Origin: Candidatus Pelagibacterales bacterium
Lineage (GTDB): Bacteria; Pseudomonadota; Alphaproteobacteria; Pelagibacterales; Pelagibacteraceae
Length of the DNA: 35,454 bases
Assembly: GCA_947497305.1 (NCBI GenBank)
Contig: CANMFY010000002.1
Coordinates: forward strand, 1-35,454
Direction: 5' to 3'
Shown here piece after piece: positions 1 to 8,683 of the stretch. Made by a program: the position numbers and the translations under genes. Position 1 is the stretch's first letter, and each line of letters begins with the position of its first letter. The notes under the pieces were generated by a model. It made no database searches, was not told where the DNA came from, and worked only from the letters and a program-made list of their open reading frames with translations.

Positions 1-623
1 GCTATGGCGTGTGATCTTTGAATTGTAAGCCATGCATTTAATTGTGATTTGCCAAATTCTTTTTTCTCACGTAAGTGCCAGCCTATTGCTGTTGGATAAA
101 ATATAATTTCTGCACCCTTTAGAGCTGTTAAACGGGCTGCTTCTGGAAACCATTGATCCCAGCATATTAAAGTTCCAATCGTACCGTGCTTAGTCTTGAA
201 ACTTTTAAAACCTAAATCGCCTGGTGTGAAATAAAACTTTTCATAATATTGCGGATCATCAGGAATATGCATTTTTCTATAATGACCAAAGATCTTTCCT
301 TTTTCATCAATCACAACACATGAGTTATGATAAAGACCTGAAACTTTCTTTTCAAAAAGAGGAACGATTATAATTACACTTATTTTTTTTGCTAATTCAC
401 ATAATGCATTAGTAGTTTTTCCAGGTATTTTTTCTGCTATTGCAAAGTTGTCGTGATTTTCTTCTTGGCAAAAATAATGCGTAAGAAATAGTTCAGGCAA
501 ACAAACAATTTGTGCGCCTTTTTTTTTAGCTAATTTTATTTTATCAATGGCTTTAGAGAGATTTTTTTTTGGATCAGCGTCCATCTTCATCTGCACCAAA
601 GCTACTTTAGTTAGTGAAGACAT
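1..623 (-). CDS. aguB: N-carbamoylputrescine amidase-like carbon-nitrogen hydrolase (3' end outside window)
   Basis: Nitrilase-superfamily amidohydrolase expected to split N-carbamoylputrescine into putrescine, CO2 and ammonia in the cytoplasm. The visible 207 residues begin MSSLTKVALVQMKMD and carry the catalytic triad in context: Glu in LPELF, Lys in YRKMHIPDD, and Cys in LICWDQWFPEAAR. The CWDQWFPEAAR block is characteristic of the AguB branch. The ATG at 621-623 lies three bases after the stop of the deoxyhypusine-synthase-like gene, so it is the third gene of a polyamine operon. The C-terminus lies beyond base 1. The family is confident; the exact substrate is inferred, because a decarboxylase in the same operon could make putrescine directly. 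Confidence 0.88.
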   Translation of the reverse strand, partial: MSSLTKVALVQMKMDADPKKNLSKAIDKIKLAKKKGAQIVCLPELFLTHYFCQEENHDNFAIAEKIPGKTTNALCELAKKISVIIIVPLFEKKVSGLYHNSCVVIDEKGKIFGHYRKMHIPDDPQYYEKFYFTPGDLGFKSFKTKHGTIGTLICWDQWFPEAARLTALKGAEIIFYPTAIGWHLREKKEFGKSQLNAWLTIQRSHAI

Positions 624-626
624 TGT

Positions 627-1673
627 TTATTTAAATAATTTAGAAAAACTCCTTTTAGGTCTATTTTTCCAGTAGCCTCTATGAAATGCATCACTTGCTA
701 TAAGAGGTATAACACTTGTTGCTTCGGCGAAAACCATTTGTTCTCTTGCTGTATCTACTTTTCCCCATGAGCTTGCTTCTTTTAATGTAGAAGAACTACA
801 CGCTCCATCTCTAACATCGGCAACTGTAATCTGTATGGCGTATTTGTGCATATCAACTTCTTTTCCTAAAAGTTCAGCACATATTACAGTGTCTTGAATA
901 TAGTTTTTTGGAACTCCTCCACCAATCATTAATAAACCTGAAGTTTTTGATTTAATTTTAATTTCCGTAAGTTCTCTAAAATCTCTCACAGAGTCAATTG
1001 TTAAATGTTTTTTTGGATTTCTTTCTTGATGCATTACTAAACCAAATCCAGCACTAGAGTCAGTAAAAGCAGGACAGAATATTGGCACATCATTTTCATA
1101 AGCAAGCTGGATCAAAGACTCTTTCTTTTTTGAATTTTTTATTAAATATTTTCCCATTTCTCTTATGAACTCACGAGAAGTATAAGGCCTAGGTTCTAAC
1201 TGATCTGCTATTTCACCAATAGTTTTATCGCAGGCTTGAAGCTGGTCTTCATCAATATAGGTATCGTATATTCTATCGATGTAATGTTCTCTTAATACAT
1301 TGTCATTTTGAAATTGAGATCCTTGATAGTGTTTAAAGCCTAAAGCCTCAAAGAAATCCATGTCCACTATAGATGCGCCCGTTGAAACGATGGCATCGAC
1401 CATGTTATTTTTAACTAAATCAGCATAAACTTTCATGCAGCCTGCAGCAGACGTTGATCCAGCCAAAGTTAAAAAAACAGTGCAGTCTTTATCATTTAAC
1501 ATTTCATTATAGATTTGGGCTGCATTAGCTGTTTCCCTAGATGTAAAAGACATCTTAGACATAGCATCTATAATGGGTCTTGCATCAAAAGATGTAATAT
1601 CTATATGCTCAATTGCTTTATTTAAAAAACTAGATTTGTTGTGACCTACAGTTGGACTTGAGGATTTGTTCAT
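627..1673 (-). CDS. Deoxyhypusine synthase-like protein (probable polyamine aminobutyltransferase)
   Basis: A 348-aa member of the deoxyhypusine synthase (DHS) family, NAD-dependent enzymes that move an aminobutyl group onto an amine. Visible signatures are TLAGSTSAAGC near the N-terminus, VDAIVSTGASIVDMD, the pocket segment FCPAFTDSSAGFG, and EASSWGKVD, whose Lys (about residue 305) matches the imine-forming Lys of eukaryotic DHS (EAVSWGK). Bacteria lack the eIF5A hypusine target, so a free polyamine acceptor is likely. With a decarboxylase upstream, homospermidine formation from putrescine is a reasonable inference but is not proven here. Its ATG overlaps the decarboxylase stop by one base (TAATG), implying translational coupling. 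The family is certain; the reaction is not. Confidence 0.85.
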   Translation of the reverse strand: MNKSSSPTVGHNKSSFLNKAIEHIDITSFDARPIIDAMSKMSFTSRETANAAQIYNEMLNDKDCTVFLTLAGSTSAAGCMKVYADLVKNNMVDAIVSTGASIVDMDFFEALGFKHYQGSQFQNDNVLREHYIDRIYDTYIDEDQLQACDKTIGEIADQLEPRPYTSREFIREMGKYLIKNSKKKESLIQLAYENDVPIFCPAFTDSSAGFGLVMHQERNPKKHLTIDSVRDFRELTEIKIKSKTSGLLMIGGGVPKNYIQDTVICAELLGKEVDMHKYAIQITVADVRDGACSSSTLKEASSWGKVDTAREQMVFAEATSVIPLIASDAFHRGYWKNRPKRSFSKLFK

Positions 1674-2863
1674 TAAGCAACAAGATAATTGCTTTTTAAT
1701 TCCTCATCTTGTTCATTTTGATAAACAGACATTATTGGTTTATCCTCAATTTCGAAAATATCATCTGAGTAAAAACCATTAAATTTAGTTCTAAAAGTTA
1801 AACCATAACTACCTAATTGACCAATTTCTATGTAATCACCTTCTTTTAAATTATTTGGCAACATGTAAGGACCTTTCATAAAATCCATACTATCACAAGT
1901 TGGTCCGTAGAAATTAAAAGGGGTTAAGCGTCTGCTTAAATCTTTTCCAGTATCAACAACTTTTGTTGGAAAAATAAAATTTGGAAAACCAGCATCAAAT
2001 AAAGACCCGTACGTTCCATCATTAATATAAAGACTTTGTTTTTTTCTTAGTTCAATCTTAACAATTGTTGAACCACTTTCTGCAACAATAGCTCTCCCTG
2101 GTTCACAAATTAATTCTGGCTGAGTAAGTAAATTTAATTTGTTTACTGCTTTTTTAATTTCATCCATGTAGTTTTCTAATGGCTGAGGATATAAATCTGG
2201 ATACTTAGAAGGAAATCCTCCACCAACATTTATAATATCAGGTGTAATACCTGATTTTAAAATTATATTTCCTATTTCTTTTATTCCTTTTGAGTAAGAT
2301 ATCGGATGCATACATTGAGATCCGACATGAAAACTTACTCCGAGTTTTTTTACAAGGGGTCTTACTAACTTTATTAAATTAATGGCTTCGGCAGGAGAAG
2401 CTCCAAATTTTTTTGAAAGATCAATTTCAGAGTGTTCGTTCGAAACAAATATTCTTAAATATAAAGTTAAATCTTTTGCATCTTTAGTTGCTTCAAAAAT
2501 TTTTATTAATTCATCTTTTGTATCAAAAGAAAAATCTCTTATCCCAAAATTAAAATATGCTTCTTCAATACTCTTTCTGTTTTTTACTGTGTGCATGAAA
2601 TAAAGTTTTGCATCTTTTGCGATCGACTTAACTAACTTTATTTCTTCGAGAGAAGCTACATCAAAATTTGTGATTCCATTTTGATAGATGTGTTTGATAA
2701 CACTTTTGTGAGGATTTGTTTTTACAGCGTATAGGGGTTTCCCGGGAAAATTATTTACAAAAAAATTGCAGGCCAGTTTTATACTTTCTGGGCGAATACA
2801 ATATACAGGATTTACTGGTTGAAGCTCTCTGACTAAGTCAGAAACAGAACTAAACTTTTTCAA
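1673..2863 (-). CDS. Ornithine/lysine decarboxylase, alanine-racemase fold (type III PLP)
   Basis: A 396-aa PLP-dependent decarboxylase of the eukaryotic-type ODC / diaminopimelate decarboxylase fold, making putrescine (or cadaverine). The PLP lysine is in YAVKTNP (about residue 47). The barrel motif FHVGSQC, the phosphate-binding INVGGGFPSKYP, ICEPGRAIVAESG and the active-site GPTCDSMD are all present. These point to ODC/LDC rather than DAP decarboxylase. The start is TTG at 2861-2863: an in-frame TAA lies three codons upstream and an AAAGGA Shine-Dalgarno-like stretch precedes it. It is the first gene of the polyamine operon and faces the RegA-type gene across about 170 bases. Ornithine versus lysine preference cannot be settled by eye. 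Confidence 0.87.
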   Translation of the reverse strand: MKKFSSVSDLVRELQPVNPVYCIRPESIKLACNFFVNNFPGKPLYAVKTNPHKSVIKHIYQNGITNFDVASLEEIKLVKSIAKDAKLYFMHTVKNRKSIEEAYFNFGIRDFSFDTKDELIKIFEATKDAKDLTLYLRIFVSNEHSEIDLSKKFGASPAEAINLIKLVRPLVKKLGVSFHVGSQCMHPISYSKGIKEIGNIILKSGITPDIINVGGGFPSKYPDLYPQPLENYMDEIKKAVNKLNLLTQPELICEPGRAIVAESGSTIVKIELRKKQSLYINDGTYGSLFDAGFPNFIFPTKVVDTGKDLSRRLTPFNFYGPTCDSMDFMKGPYMLPNNLKEGDYIEIGQLGSYGLTFRTKFNGFYSDDIFEIEDKPIMSVYQNEQDEELKSNYLVA

Positions 2864-3032
2864 TTCTTGTTATGTCCTTTTGTTAAAAAAAATTATTATT
2901 AATTAACTTATTGAGTCGTGAATAGGGTAAATTTTATTTTTTGTAAAGTATTTATTTTGGGTAAGAAAAAAATTTTTCAGACTGTGACCTTAGCTTGTGA
3001 TAAAGCCCGAGAAGGACTATAGTCAGGTCTCG
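2864..3032. promoter_or_regulatory. Divergent intergenic region, polyamine operon / regA
   Basis: AT-rich spacer that must hold the promoters of both the leftward polyamine operon and the rightward regulator. A TGTGA direct repeat (2983-2987 and 2996-3000) lies just upstream of the chosen regA start. I see no convincing -35/-10 pair or RegA-type operator, so only its position supports the call. Confidence 0.4.
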
Positions 3033-3599
3033 ATGAATAAAATTTTAACCTCAAAAGCAAATCTAGAGCAGTTTGAGAACAAATCTTTGCTCATTGTTGA
3101 CGACGACGATCCATTTCGAAATAGGCTTTCAAAAGCCATGGAAAATAAAGGTTTTTTAGTCACTTCAGCTTCAAGTGTTTCTGAAGGGATCCAAAAAGTT
3201 AAAATTTCTACCCCAACTTTTGCAATTATAGACCTTAGACTGAATGATGGGAGCGGTCTGGACATTGTTAAAGAGATACACAAAGTCAAAGCGGATAGCA
3301 GAATTATAGTTTTAACGGGCTATGGGAACATCCCAACGGCTGTTGCAGCAGTTAAATCGGGAGCCATAGACTACCTTGCAAAGCCTGCTGATGCGGAGGA
3401 TTTAGAGGCCGCTTTATTAGCAGACAAGGATAAGAAGGCAGCGCCTCCAGAGAACCCAATGTCTGCTGATAGGGTAAAATGGGAACATATCCAGAGAGTA
3501 TTTGAATTATGCGACCGTAACGTTTCTGAGACGGCAAGAAGACTTAAGATGCACAGAAGAACTCTACAAAGAATTCTTTCAAAAAGATCGCCTAAATAA
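3033..3599 (+). CDS. regA: RegA/PrrA/ActR-type response regulator
   Basis: Cytoplasmic response regulator of the global redox family RegA/PrrA/ActR. The receiver domain has the acidic pocket VDDDD, phospho-acceptor Asp in IIDLRL, Thr in VLTGYG and Lys in YLAKPAD. A short proline linker containing PPENPMSADRVKWEHIQR leads into a Fis-type helix-turn-helix (NVSETARRLKMHRRTLQRIL). Linker and HTH are nearly identical in pattern to Rhodobacter RegA. I chose ATG 3033 (188 aa, close to the 184 aa typical of the family); an in-frame GTG at 2997 would add 12 residues but lacks a ribosome site. The partner kinase RegB and SenC are not in this window. The 3' end overlaps bioY tail to tail by 8 bases. Confidence 0.93.
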   Translation: MNKILTSKANLEQFENKSLLIVDDDDPFRNRLSKAMENKGFLVTSASSVSEGIQKVKISTPTFAIIDLRLNDGSGLDIVKEIHKVKADSRIIVLTGYGNIPTAVAAVKSGAIDYLAKPADAEDLEAALLADKDKKAAPPENPMSADRVKWEHIQRVFELCDRNVSETARRLKMHRRTLQRILSKRSPK

Positions 3600-4170
3600 A
3601 TTTTTTAAGCTTATTTCGAAATTTTAAAACTGACGGTAAAATAGTTGCAATTAATATAACTTTTAATGACTCAGCAAGCAAAAATGGCTTTGCACCTAGA
3701 TCAAATATCGGTTTATCCCAACCAATAATTGAACCAAGCCAAATCATTCCTAATATATAAATTGGGGCTATACAAATACTTGCTAATAATATTCTTCTAA
3801 AAAAATTAACTTTAAAGTTAAGATATCCTGCAATTACTACAGAAACTAAAAAACCAAGAATATATCCAAAGGTTGGACCCAGAATATAACTTAAACCAAT
3901 CCCTTTTTCAGGTGTCCCAGCAAAAACAGGCAAACCTAAAGCACCCTGTAATAAATATGTTAAAACAATAGTTCCGCCTACTCTCCATCCAAATATTATT
4001 CCAATAAATACAATTACAAATGGCTGCATTGTCATTGGCACAGGGTAAAAAGGAACCTTAAGTTTTGCTGATAACGTAATTAGAAAAGTAGAAAAAAGTA
4101 TAACTGGCAATAAAAAAATAATTTTTTTTATTAAAATATAATTTTTATTAACACTTTTATTATTAATCAT
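3592..4170 (-). CDS. bioY: BioY-type biotin transporter (ECF S component)
   Basis: A 192-aa integral membrane protein with about six hydrophobic segments, matching BioY, the substrate-binding subunit of biotin ECF transporters. The family hallmarks are KVPFYPVPMTMQPFVI after the first helix, the glycine-rich YLLQGALGLPVF followed by GPTFGYILGF, and a late GAKPFLLAESLK. It sits in the inner membrane and would import biotin. Its ATG overlaps the upstream ABC ATPase stop by four bases (ATGA), so the two are co-transcribed. The ATPase is of the ABC-2 exporter type rather than an EcfA, and no EcfT is present, so BioY may act alone or with a remote energising module. Confidence 0.92.
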   Translation of the reverse strand: MINNKSVNKNYILIKKIIFLLPVILFSTFLITLSAKLKVPFYPVPMTMQPFVIVFIGIIFGWRVGGTIVLTYLLQGALGLPVFAGTPEKGIGLSYILGPTFGYILGFLVSVVIAGYLNFKVNFFRRILLASICIAPIYILGMIWLGSIIGWDKPIFDLGAKPFLLAESLKVILIATILPSVLKFRNKLKKFI

Positions 4171-5093
4171 TTTTTTGTCAGTTTTAAAAAAACATCCTCT
4201 AAATCAGCATCTTCTGTTAAAATATCTAAAATTTCAAGATTTTTTTCCTTAACTTCAGAGATAATTTCTTCAATTTTATTCTCATTTTTATTATAGGTGA
4301 TGCTAATAAGGTCAGGTTTTGGATAATTAATTACAAGACCAGACTTAAGTTTTTCTCCAATATTTTTAGGCAGCTTTAATTTAAAAATTATTTTTTTAGT
4401 AAGAATATTATTTAATAAATTTTCAGTTTTATCTAATGCTATTAATTCACCATTATTAATTATTGCAATACGATTACATAGTTGTTGAGCTTCTTGAAGA
4501 TAATGGGTTGTTAGAATAATAGTTACTCCTTGTTTGTTAAGCTGTTGAATGTTTTCTAAAAGTTGTTGTCTAAGATCCACATCAACACCAGCTGTAGGTT
4601 CGTCCAAAATTAAAATAGGAGGCTGGTGAACTAGTGCTTTTGCAACTAATAACCTTCTCTTCATCCCCCCAGATAAGCTTCGAGCATAAGAATCTGCCTT
4701 GTCTTTAAGCATGGTTATTTCTAAGATTTTATCTGTGATTCTTTCGCTTTCCTTTATCCCGTACATACCCGCTTGTATTTCGAGTAATTTTCTTGGAGAA
4801 AAAAAGGGATCAAGATTTGTCTCTTGAGGAACTATTCCAATCGAGCTTCTTACTTCCCTGGAATTTTTATCAAGATCGAAGTTCCATACCTTCACCGAAC
4901 CAGAAGATTTTATAACCGTTCCAGCAAGAATATTTATAAATGTAGATTTACCAGCGCCGTTTGGTCCTAATAAACCAAATATTTCTCCCTTATGAACATT
5001 TAAATTAATATTTTTTAAAGCATGGATTGTATTTTGTTTTGTTTTAAATTGTTTTGAAAGATTAGTAATTTCAAGTGCTAAAAAATTTTCCAT
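4167..5093 (-). CDS. ABC transporter ATP-binding protein (CcmA/ABC-2 type)
   Basis: A 308-aa ATPase. It shows Walker A GPNGAGKST, Q-loop VPQETNLD, signature LSGGMKRR, Walker B ILILDEPTAGVD and H-loop TTHYLQEAQQL. The C-terminal 80 residues form the small extension seen in DrrA/CcmA-type ATPases, ending in DADLEDVFLKLT, which is typical of ABC-2 exporters. An ABC-2 permease would be expected as partner, but none is adjacent: the next gene is bioY, overlapping by four bases. It is transcribed away from polA across a 48-base spacer. The transported substrate is unknown. Confidence 0.88.
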   Translation of the reverse strand: MENFLALEITNLSKQFKTKQNTIHALKNINLNVHKGEIFGLLGPNGAGKSTFINILAGTVIKSSGSVKVWNFDLDKNSREVRSSIGIVPQETNLDPFFSPRKLLEIQAGMYGIKESERITDKILEITMLKDKADSYARSLSGGMKRRLLVAKALVHQPPILILDEPTAGVDVDLRQQLLENIQQLNKQGVTIILTTHYLQEAQQLCNRIAIINNGELIALDKTENLLNNILTKKIIFKLKLPKNIGEKLKSGLVINYPKPDLISITYNKNENKIEEIISEVKEKNLEILDILTEDADLEDVFLKLTKK

Positions 5094-5141
5094 TAATATT
5101 ATGTAATATAATTTTTCTATTTATAGGATAATATTTATTTA

Positions 5142-7937
5142 ATGACCAATTCTAAAAAAACAGACCTTCTTTATTTAATTGACGGTTCTGGTTATATTTT
5201 TAGAGCTTTTTATGCGCTACCGCCACTTACAAGAAAAAGCGATGGGATGCCTGTGGGTGCAGTCAGTGGATTTTGCAATATGCTTTACAAATTTTTGGAA
5301 GATGCAAAATTAAAAGATGGCGATGAAAAACCTACTCACATAGCCGTTATATTTGATAGTGCTAGAAAAAATTTTAGAAATAATATTTATCCAGAATATA
5401 AAGCAAATAGAACCGAAACGCCGGAAGATTTAGTACCTCAATTTAGTTTTATACGTGAAGCTGTAAAAGCATTCAACTTACCAAGTATTGAGATGGAAAA
5501 TTATGAGGCAGATGATTTGATAGCCACATATAAAAAAGAAGCCTTAAAAAAAAATATAAGAGTAAAGATTATTTCATCAGATAAAGATTTAATGCAGTTA
5601 ATTGACGATCAAACAACACTTTTTGACTCTATGAAGAATAAGGATATTGGCATAGAGGAAGTTAAGGAAAAATTTGGTGTAACTCCAGATAAAGTTATAG
5701 AGGTACAAGCATTGGCCGGGGATAGCTCTGATAATATACCTGGCGTTCCAAGTATAGGAGTTAAAACTGCAGCGGAGTTAATTAATGAATTCGGTTCAGT
5801 AGAAAATTTATTAAAAAATGTAGATAAAATTAAACAACCGAAACGAAGACAAACAATTTCTGATAATAAAGAAAATGCTCTCATTAGTAAAAAATTAGTA
5901 ACACTAAAAGATGATGTTCCGACAGTTGAAAAAATTGAGGATTTTGTAGTTAAGGACTTAGATAAAGGAAAAATTATTTCATTTTTGAAAAAGATGGAAT
6001 TTACAAGACTTGTGGAAAGAATTGAAAAGGCTTATGGAGCACAAATAGATAAAAAAGATATTCTTTTACAAGAAACAAAAGATAGCGTTTCTTCGAGCGC
6101 TGATGTTTCTAGAGAAAATTATAAAACAATATTTAAATTATCTGAACTAGAAAAAATTTTAGAGGAAGCAGAAAAAAAAGGCTTGATTGTTGTTGATGTT
6201 GAAACAAACTCTTTAAATATCAGGCAGGCTAATTTAGTTGGTATTTCTTTATGTATTAAAGAGGGTAATGCTTATTATTTGCCTTTAAATCATTCTAATA
6301 AGGAAGATAAACAAATTAAATCTCAATTAAGCACCGACTTAGTTATTAAAAAAATTAAACCTATTCTTGAGGATAAAAGTATAAAAAAAATTGGGCATAA
6401 TATTAAATATGATTTTAGAATATTAAAAAAATATGGGATTTATCTAAATCCAATAGAGGACACTATGTTAATGTCCTATGTTCTAGATGCAGGAATAAAC
6501 CGTCATGGTATGGATTTACTTTCTGAGGTTCATCTAAATCATAAAACTATTACATTCAAAGATGTCGCCGGCATTGGGAAGTCCCAAGTTACTTTCGATA
6601 AGGTTAATATTGATCAGGCAACTGAATATGCGGCTGAGGATGCTGATGTCACTTTAAGATTGTACAATTTTTTTAATAATAGAATTTTTAAAGAGGAAGT
6701 ATTAAGGGTTTATGATGAGCTTGAAAGACCAATGGTCCAGGTTTTGTCACAGATGGAAGAAAATGGAGTTAAAATTGATGAAAAAATTTTAAAAAATTTA
6801 TCATTAAAATTTGATAAAGATTTAAAAGTTTTAGAAAAGAAAATTTATGAACTTGCGGGTGAAGAGTTTAATATTGCATCTACAAAACAACTTGGAGAAA
6901 TTCTTTATAAAAAACTTAAGATTATCGCCACTAAAAAAACAAAAAAAGGTAATTTCGCAACAAATGTAAATATTTTGGAGGACCTTGCTTTTCAAGGACA
7001 CGATTTACCTAAACTTATTTTAGACTGGAGACAAAAATCTAAATTAAAGAATACCTACACTGATAGTTTGCAAGAATTTATCGATCCTAAAACCAAAAGA
7101 ATTCACACATCTTTTTTACTTGCTGCGACTAATACAGGCAGACTCGCATCTAGTGATCCAAATATTCAAAATATTCCAATCAAGTCTGCTGAAGGAAAGG
7201 AAATACGCTCAGCGTTCATTGCTGAAAAAGGTAATTTTTTAATTTCAGCAGATTATAGCCAGATAGAAATGAGGATACTTGCGCATATGGCTGACGTTAA
7301 AGAACTTAAGAAAGGTTTTTTAAATTCTGAAGATATTCATAATATTACAGCAGCTCAAATCTTTGAAGTAAAACAAAGTGAGATTAATGAAGAAATGAGA
7401 AGAAAAGCCAAGGCAATAAATTTTGGAATTATTTACGGAATTTCATCTTATGGTCTTGCTAAACAAATTTCAGTTTCTAATACTGAAGCAGAAACTTTTT
7501 TAAAATCTTATTTTAAAAAATTTCCTGAAATAAAAGATTATATGAATGAAACGCTTAAAAATTGTAGAAAATATGGTTATGTAAAAACATTATTTGGTAG
7601 AAAATGTAATTTTCCAAATATCAATGATAAAAATCATACCTTAAGAACTTTTCAAGAAAGAGCATCTATTAATGCTCCAATTCAAGGAACTGCAGCAGAC
7701 CTTTTAAGGCTGGCTATGATTAAAATAGATCAAAAAATTCAAGATCAAAATTTACACTGTAAAATGCTTTTGCAGATTCATGATGAATTAGTATTCGAGT
7801 CTTCTGCTGATAATATTAAAAAATCTAAAATTGATATTGTCGAAATAATGTCAAAAGCCTCCGAGCCAAACTATAAATTTTCTATTCCTTTATGCGTAGA
7901 TATTAAAGAAGGATTAAATTGGACTACGGCTCATTAA
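5142..7937 (+). CDS. polA: DNA polymerase I
   Basis: A 931-aa three-domain enzyme for Okazaki fragment processing and repair synthesis. The N-terminal 5'-3' exonuclease spans residues 1-290 (LLYLIDGSGYIFRAFYA, YEADDLIAT, AGDSSDNIPGVPSIG). The 3'-5' proofreading domain (about 330-510) looks active: Asp352/Glu354 in VVDVETNSL, Asp424 in NIKYDF, and Tyr496/Asp500 in YAAEDAD, matching the E. coli catalytic set. The polymerase domain has motif A DYSQIEMRI (Asp704), motif B RRKAKAINFGIIYG and motif C QIHDELVFE (Asp881). Length equals the usual family size. It leads a long plus-strand run of genes, chvI following after 39 bases. Confidence 0.98.
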   Translation: MTNSKKTDLLYLIDGSGYIFRAFYALPPLTRKSDGMPVGAVSGFCNMLYKFLEDAKLKDGDEKPTHIAVIFDSARKNFRNNIYPEYKANRTETPEDLVPQFSFIREAVKAFNLPSIEMENYEADDLIATYKKEALKKNIRVKIISSDKDLMQLIDDQTTLFDSMKNKDIGIEEVKEKFGVTPDKVIEVQALAGDSSDNIPGVPSIGVKTAAELINEFGSVENLLKNVDKIKQPKRRQTISDNKENALISKKLVTLKDDVPTVEKIEDFVVKDLDKGKIISFLKKMEFTRLVERIEKAYGAQIDKKDILLQETKDSVSSSADVSRENYKTIFKLSELEKILEEAEKKGLIVVDVETNSLNIRQANLVGISLCIKEGNAYYLPLNHSNKEDKQIKSQLSTDLVIKKIKPILEDKSIKKIGHNIKYDFRILKKYGIYLNPIEDTMLMSYVLDAGINRHGMDLLSEVHLNHKTITFKDVAGIGKSQVTFDKVNIDQATEYAAEDADVTLRLYNFFNNRIFKEEVLRVYDELERPMVQVLSQMEENGVKIDEKILKNLSLKFDKDLKVLEKKIYELAGEEFNIASTKQLGEILYKKLKIIATKKTKKGNFATNVNILEDLAFQGHDLPKLILDWRQKSKLKNTYTDSLQEFIDPKTKRIHTSFLLAATNTGRLASSDPNIQNIPIKSAEGKEIRSAFIAEKGNFLISADYSQIEMRILAHMADVKELKKGFLNSEDIHNITAAQIFEVKQSEINEEMRRKAKAINFGIIYGISSYGLAKQISVSNTEAETFLKSYFKKFPEIKDYMNETLKNCRKYGYVKTLFGRKCNFPNINDKNHTLRTFQERASINAPIQGTAADLLRLAMIKIDQKIQDQNLHCKMLLQIHDELVFESSADNIKKSKIDIVEIMSKASEPNYKFSIPLCVDIKEGLNWTTAH

Positions 7938-7976
7938 AACTTTTGATTATACGAATATTATTATAAAATAATTTAT

Positions 7977-8678
7977 ATGAACAAAACAATCGCTCTAGTT
8001 GATGATGATAGAAATATTTTAACAAGTGTTTCAATGGCACTTGAAAATGAGGGATTTAAAGTTCAAACTTATTTAGATGGTGAAAGTGCATACATCGGAA
8101 TGACCCGTTTCCCTCCGGATTTAGCAGTCATAGATTTAAAAATGCCGAAGATGAACGGTGAGGAGTTATTAGAAAAACTTAGAAAAAAATCTTCTATCCC
8201 TGTAATTTTATTAACCTCTAAAGATGATGAGGTTGATGAATTGTTAGGATTGAAACTTGGCGCGGATGATTATGTTAAAAAGTCTGGAGGTTTTTCTATT
8301 AAAGTACTCATAGAAAGAATTAGAGTTCAATTAAGGAAGTTAGAGCCAAAAATCACCTTGCAACCAAAAAATATTTTAACGGTTGGCCGATTAACCTTGG
8401 ACTCTGAACAATTAGAATGTGCGTGGGGTGGAAAAGCTTTGCCTGATAAATTAACCACAACCGAATTTAAAATTATTTATGAATTAGCAAAAAGACCAGG
8501 TGTTGTTAAGGAAAGAGCATACCTAATGAATATTGCTTATAAACAAGATAATGACATTGAAGATAGAACTATTGATAGCCACGTTAAAAGAATACGTAAA
8601 AAATTTAAAAAAATTGATCCAAAATTTTCTGCAATTGAGACGAGATATGGAAGTGGATATCGTTGGAATATTAGCTAG
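7977..8678 (+). CDS. chvI: ChvI-type OmpR-family response regulator
   Basis: A 233-aa response regulator with receiver domain and OmpR/PhoB winged helix, equivalent to ChvI/ExoS-partner regulators of alphaproteobacteria. The receiver has VDDD at 8-11, phospho-acceptor Asp53 in VIDLKMP and Thr80 in LLTSKDD. The loop GADDYVKKSGGFS keeps the conserved Lys (102) but has Ser where the family almost always has Pro. The C-terminal domain shows LTTTEFKIIYELAKRPG and RTIDSHVKRIRKKF, ending RYGSGYRWN. It is followed after five bases by its kinase and lies four genes upstream of amgK, the rhizobial chv neighbourhood. It would sense envelope or acid stress through ChvG; the target genes are not visible. 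Confidence 0.9.
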   Translation: MNKTIALVDDDRNILTSVSMALENEGFKVQTYLDGESAYIGMTRFPPDLAVIDLKMPKMNGEELLEKLRKKSSIPVILLTSKDDEVDELLGLKLGADDYVKKSGGFSIKVLIERIRVQLRKLEPKITLQPKNILTVGRLTLDSEQLECAWGGKALPDKLTTTEFKIIYELAKRPGVVKERAYLMNIAYKQDNDIEDRTIDSHVKRIRKKFKKIDPKFSAIETRYGSGYRWNIS

Positions 8679-8683
8679 ATGTA

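Noticed and set aside
2997-3032. GTG start giving RegA 12 more residues
   Set aside because: No ribosome site precedes it, and the ATG at 3033 gives the length normal for RegA/PrrA proteins. It remains possible.
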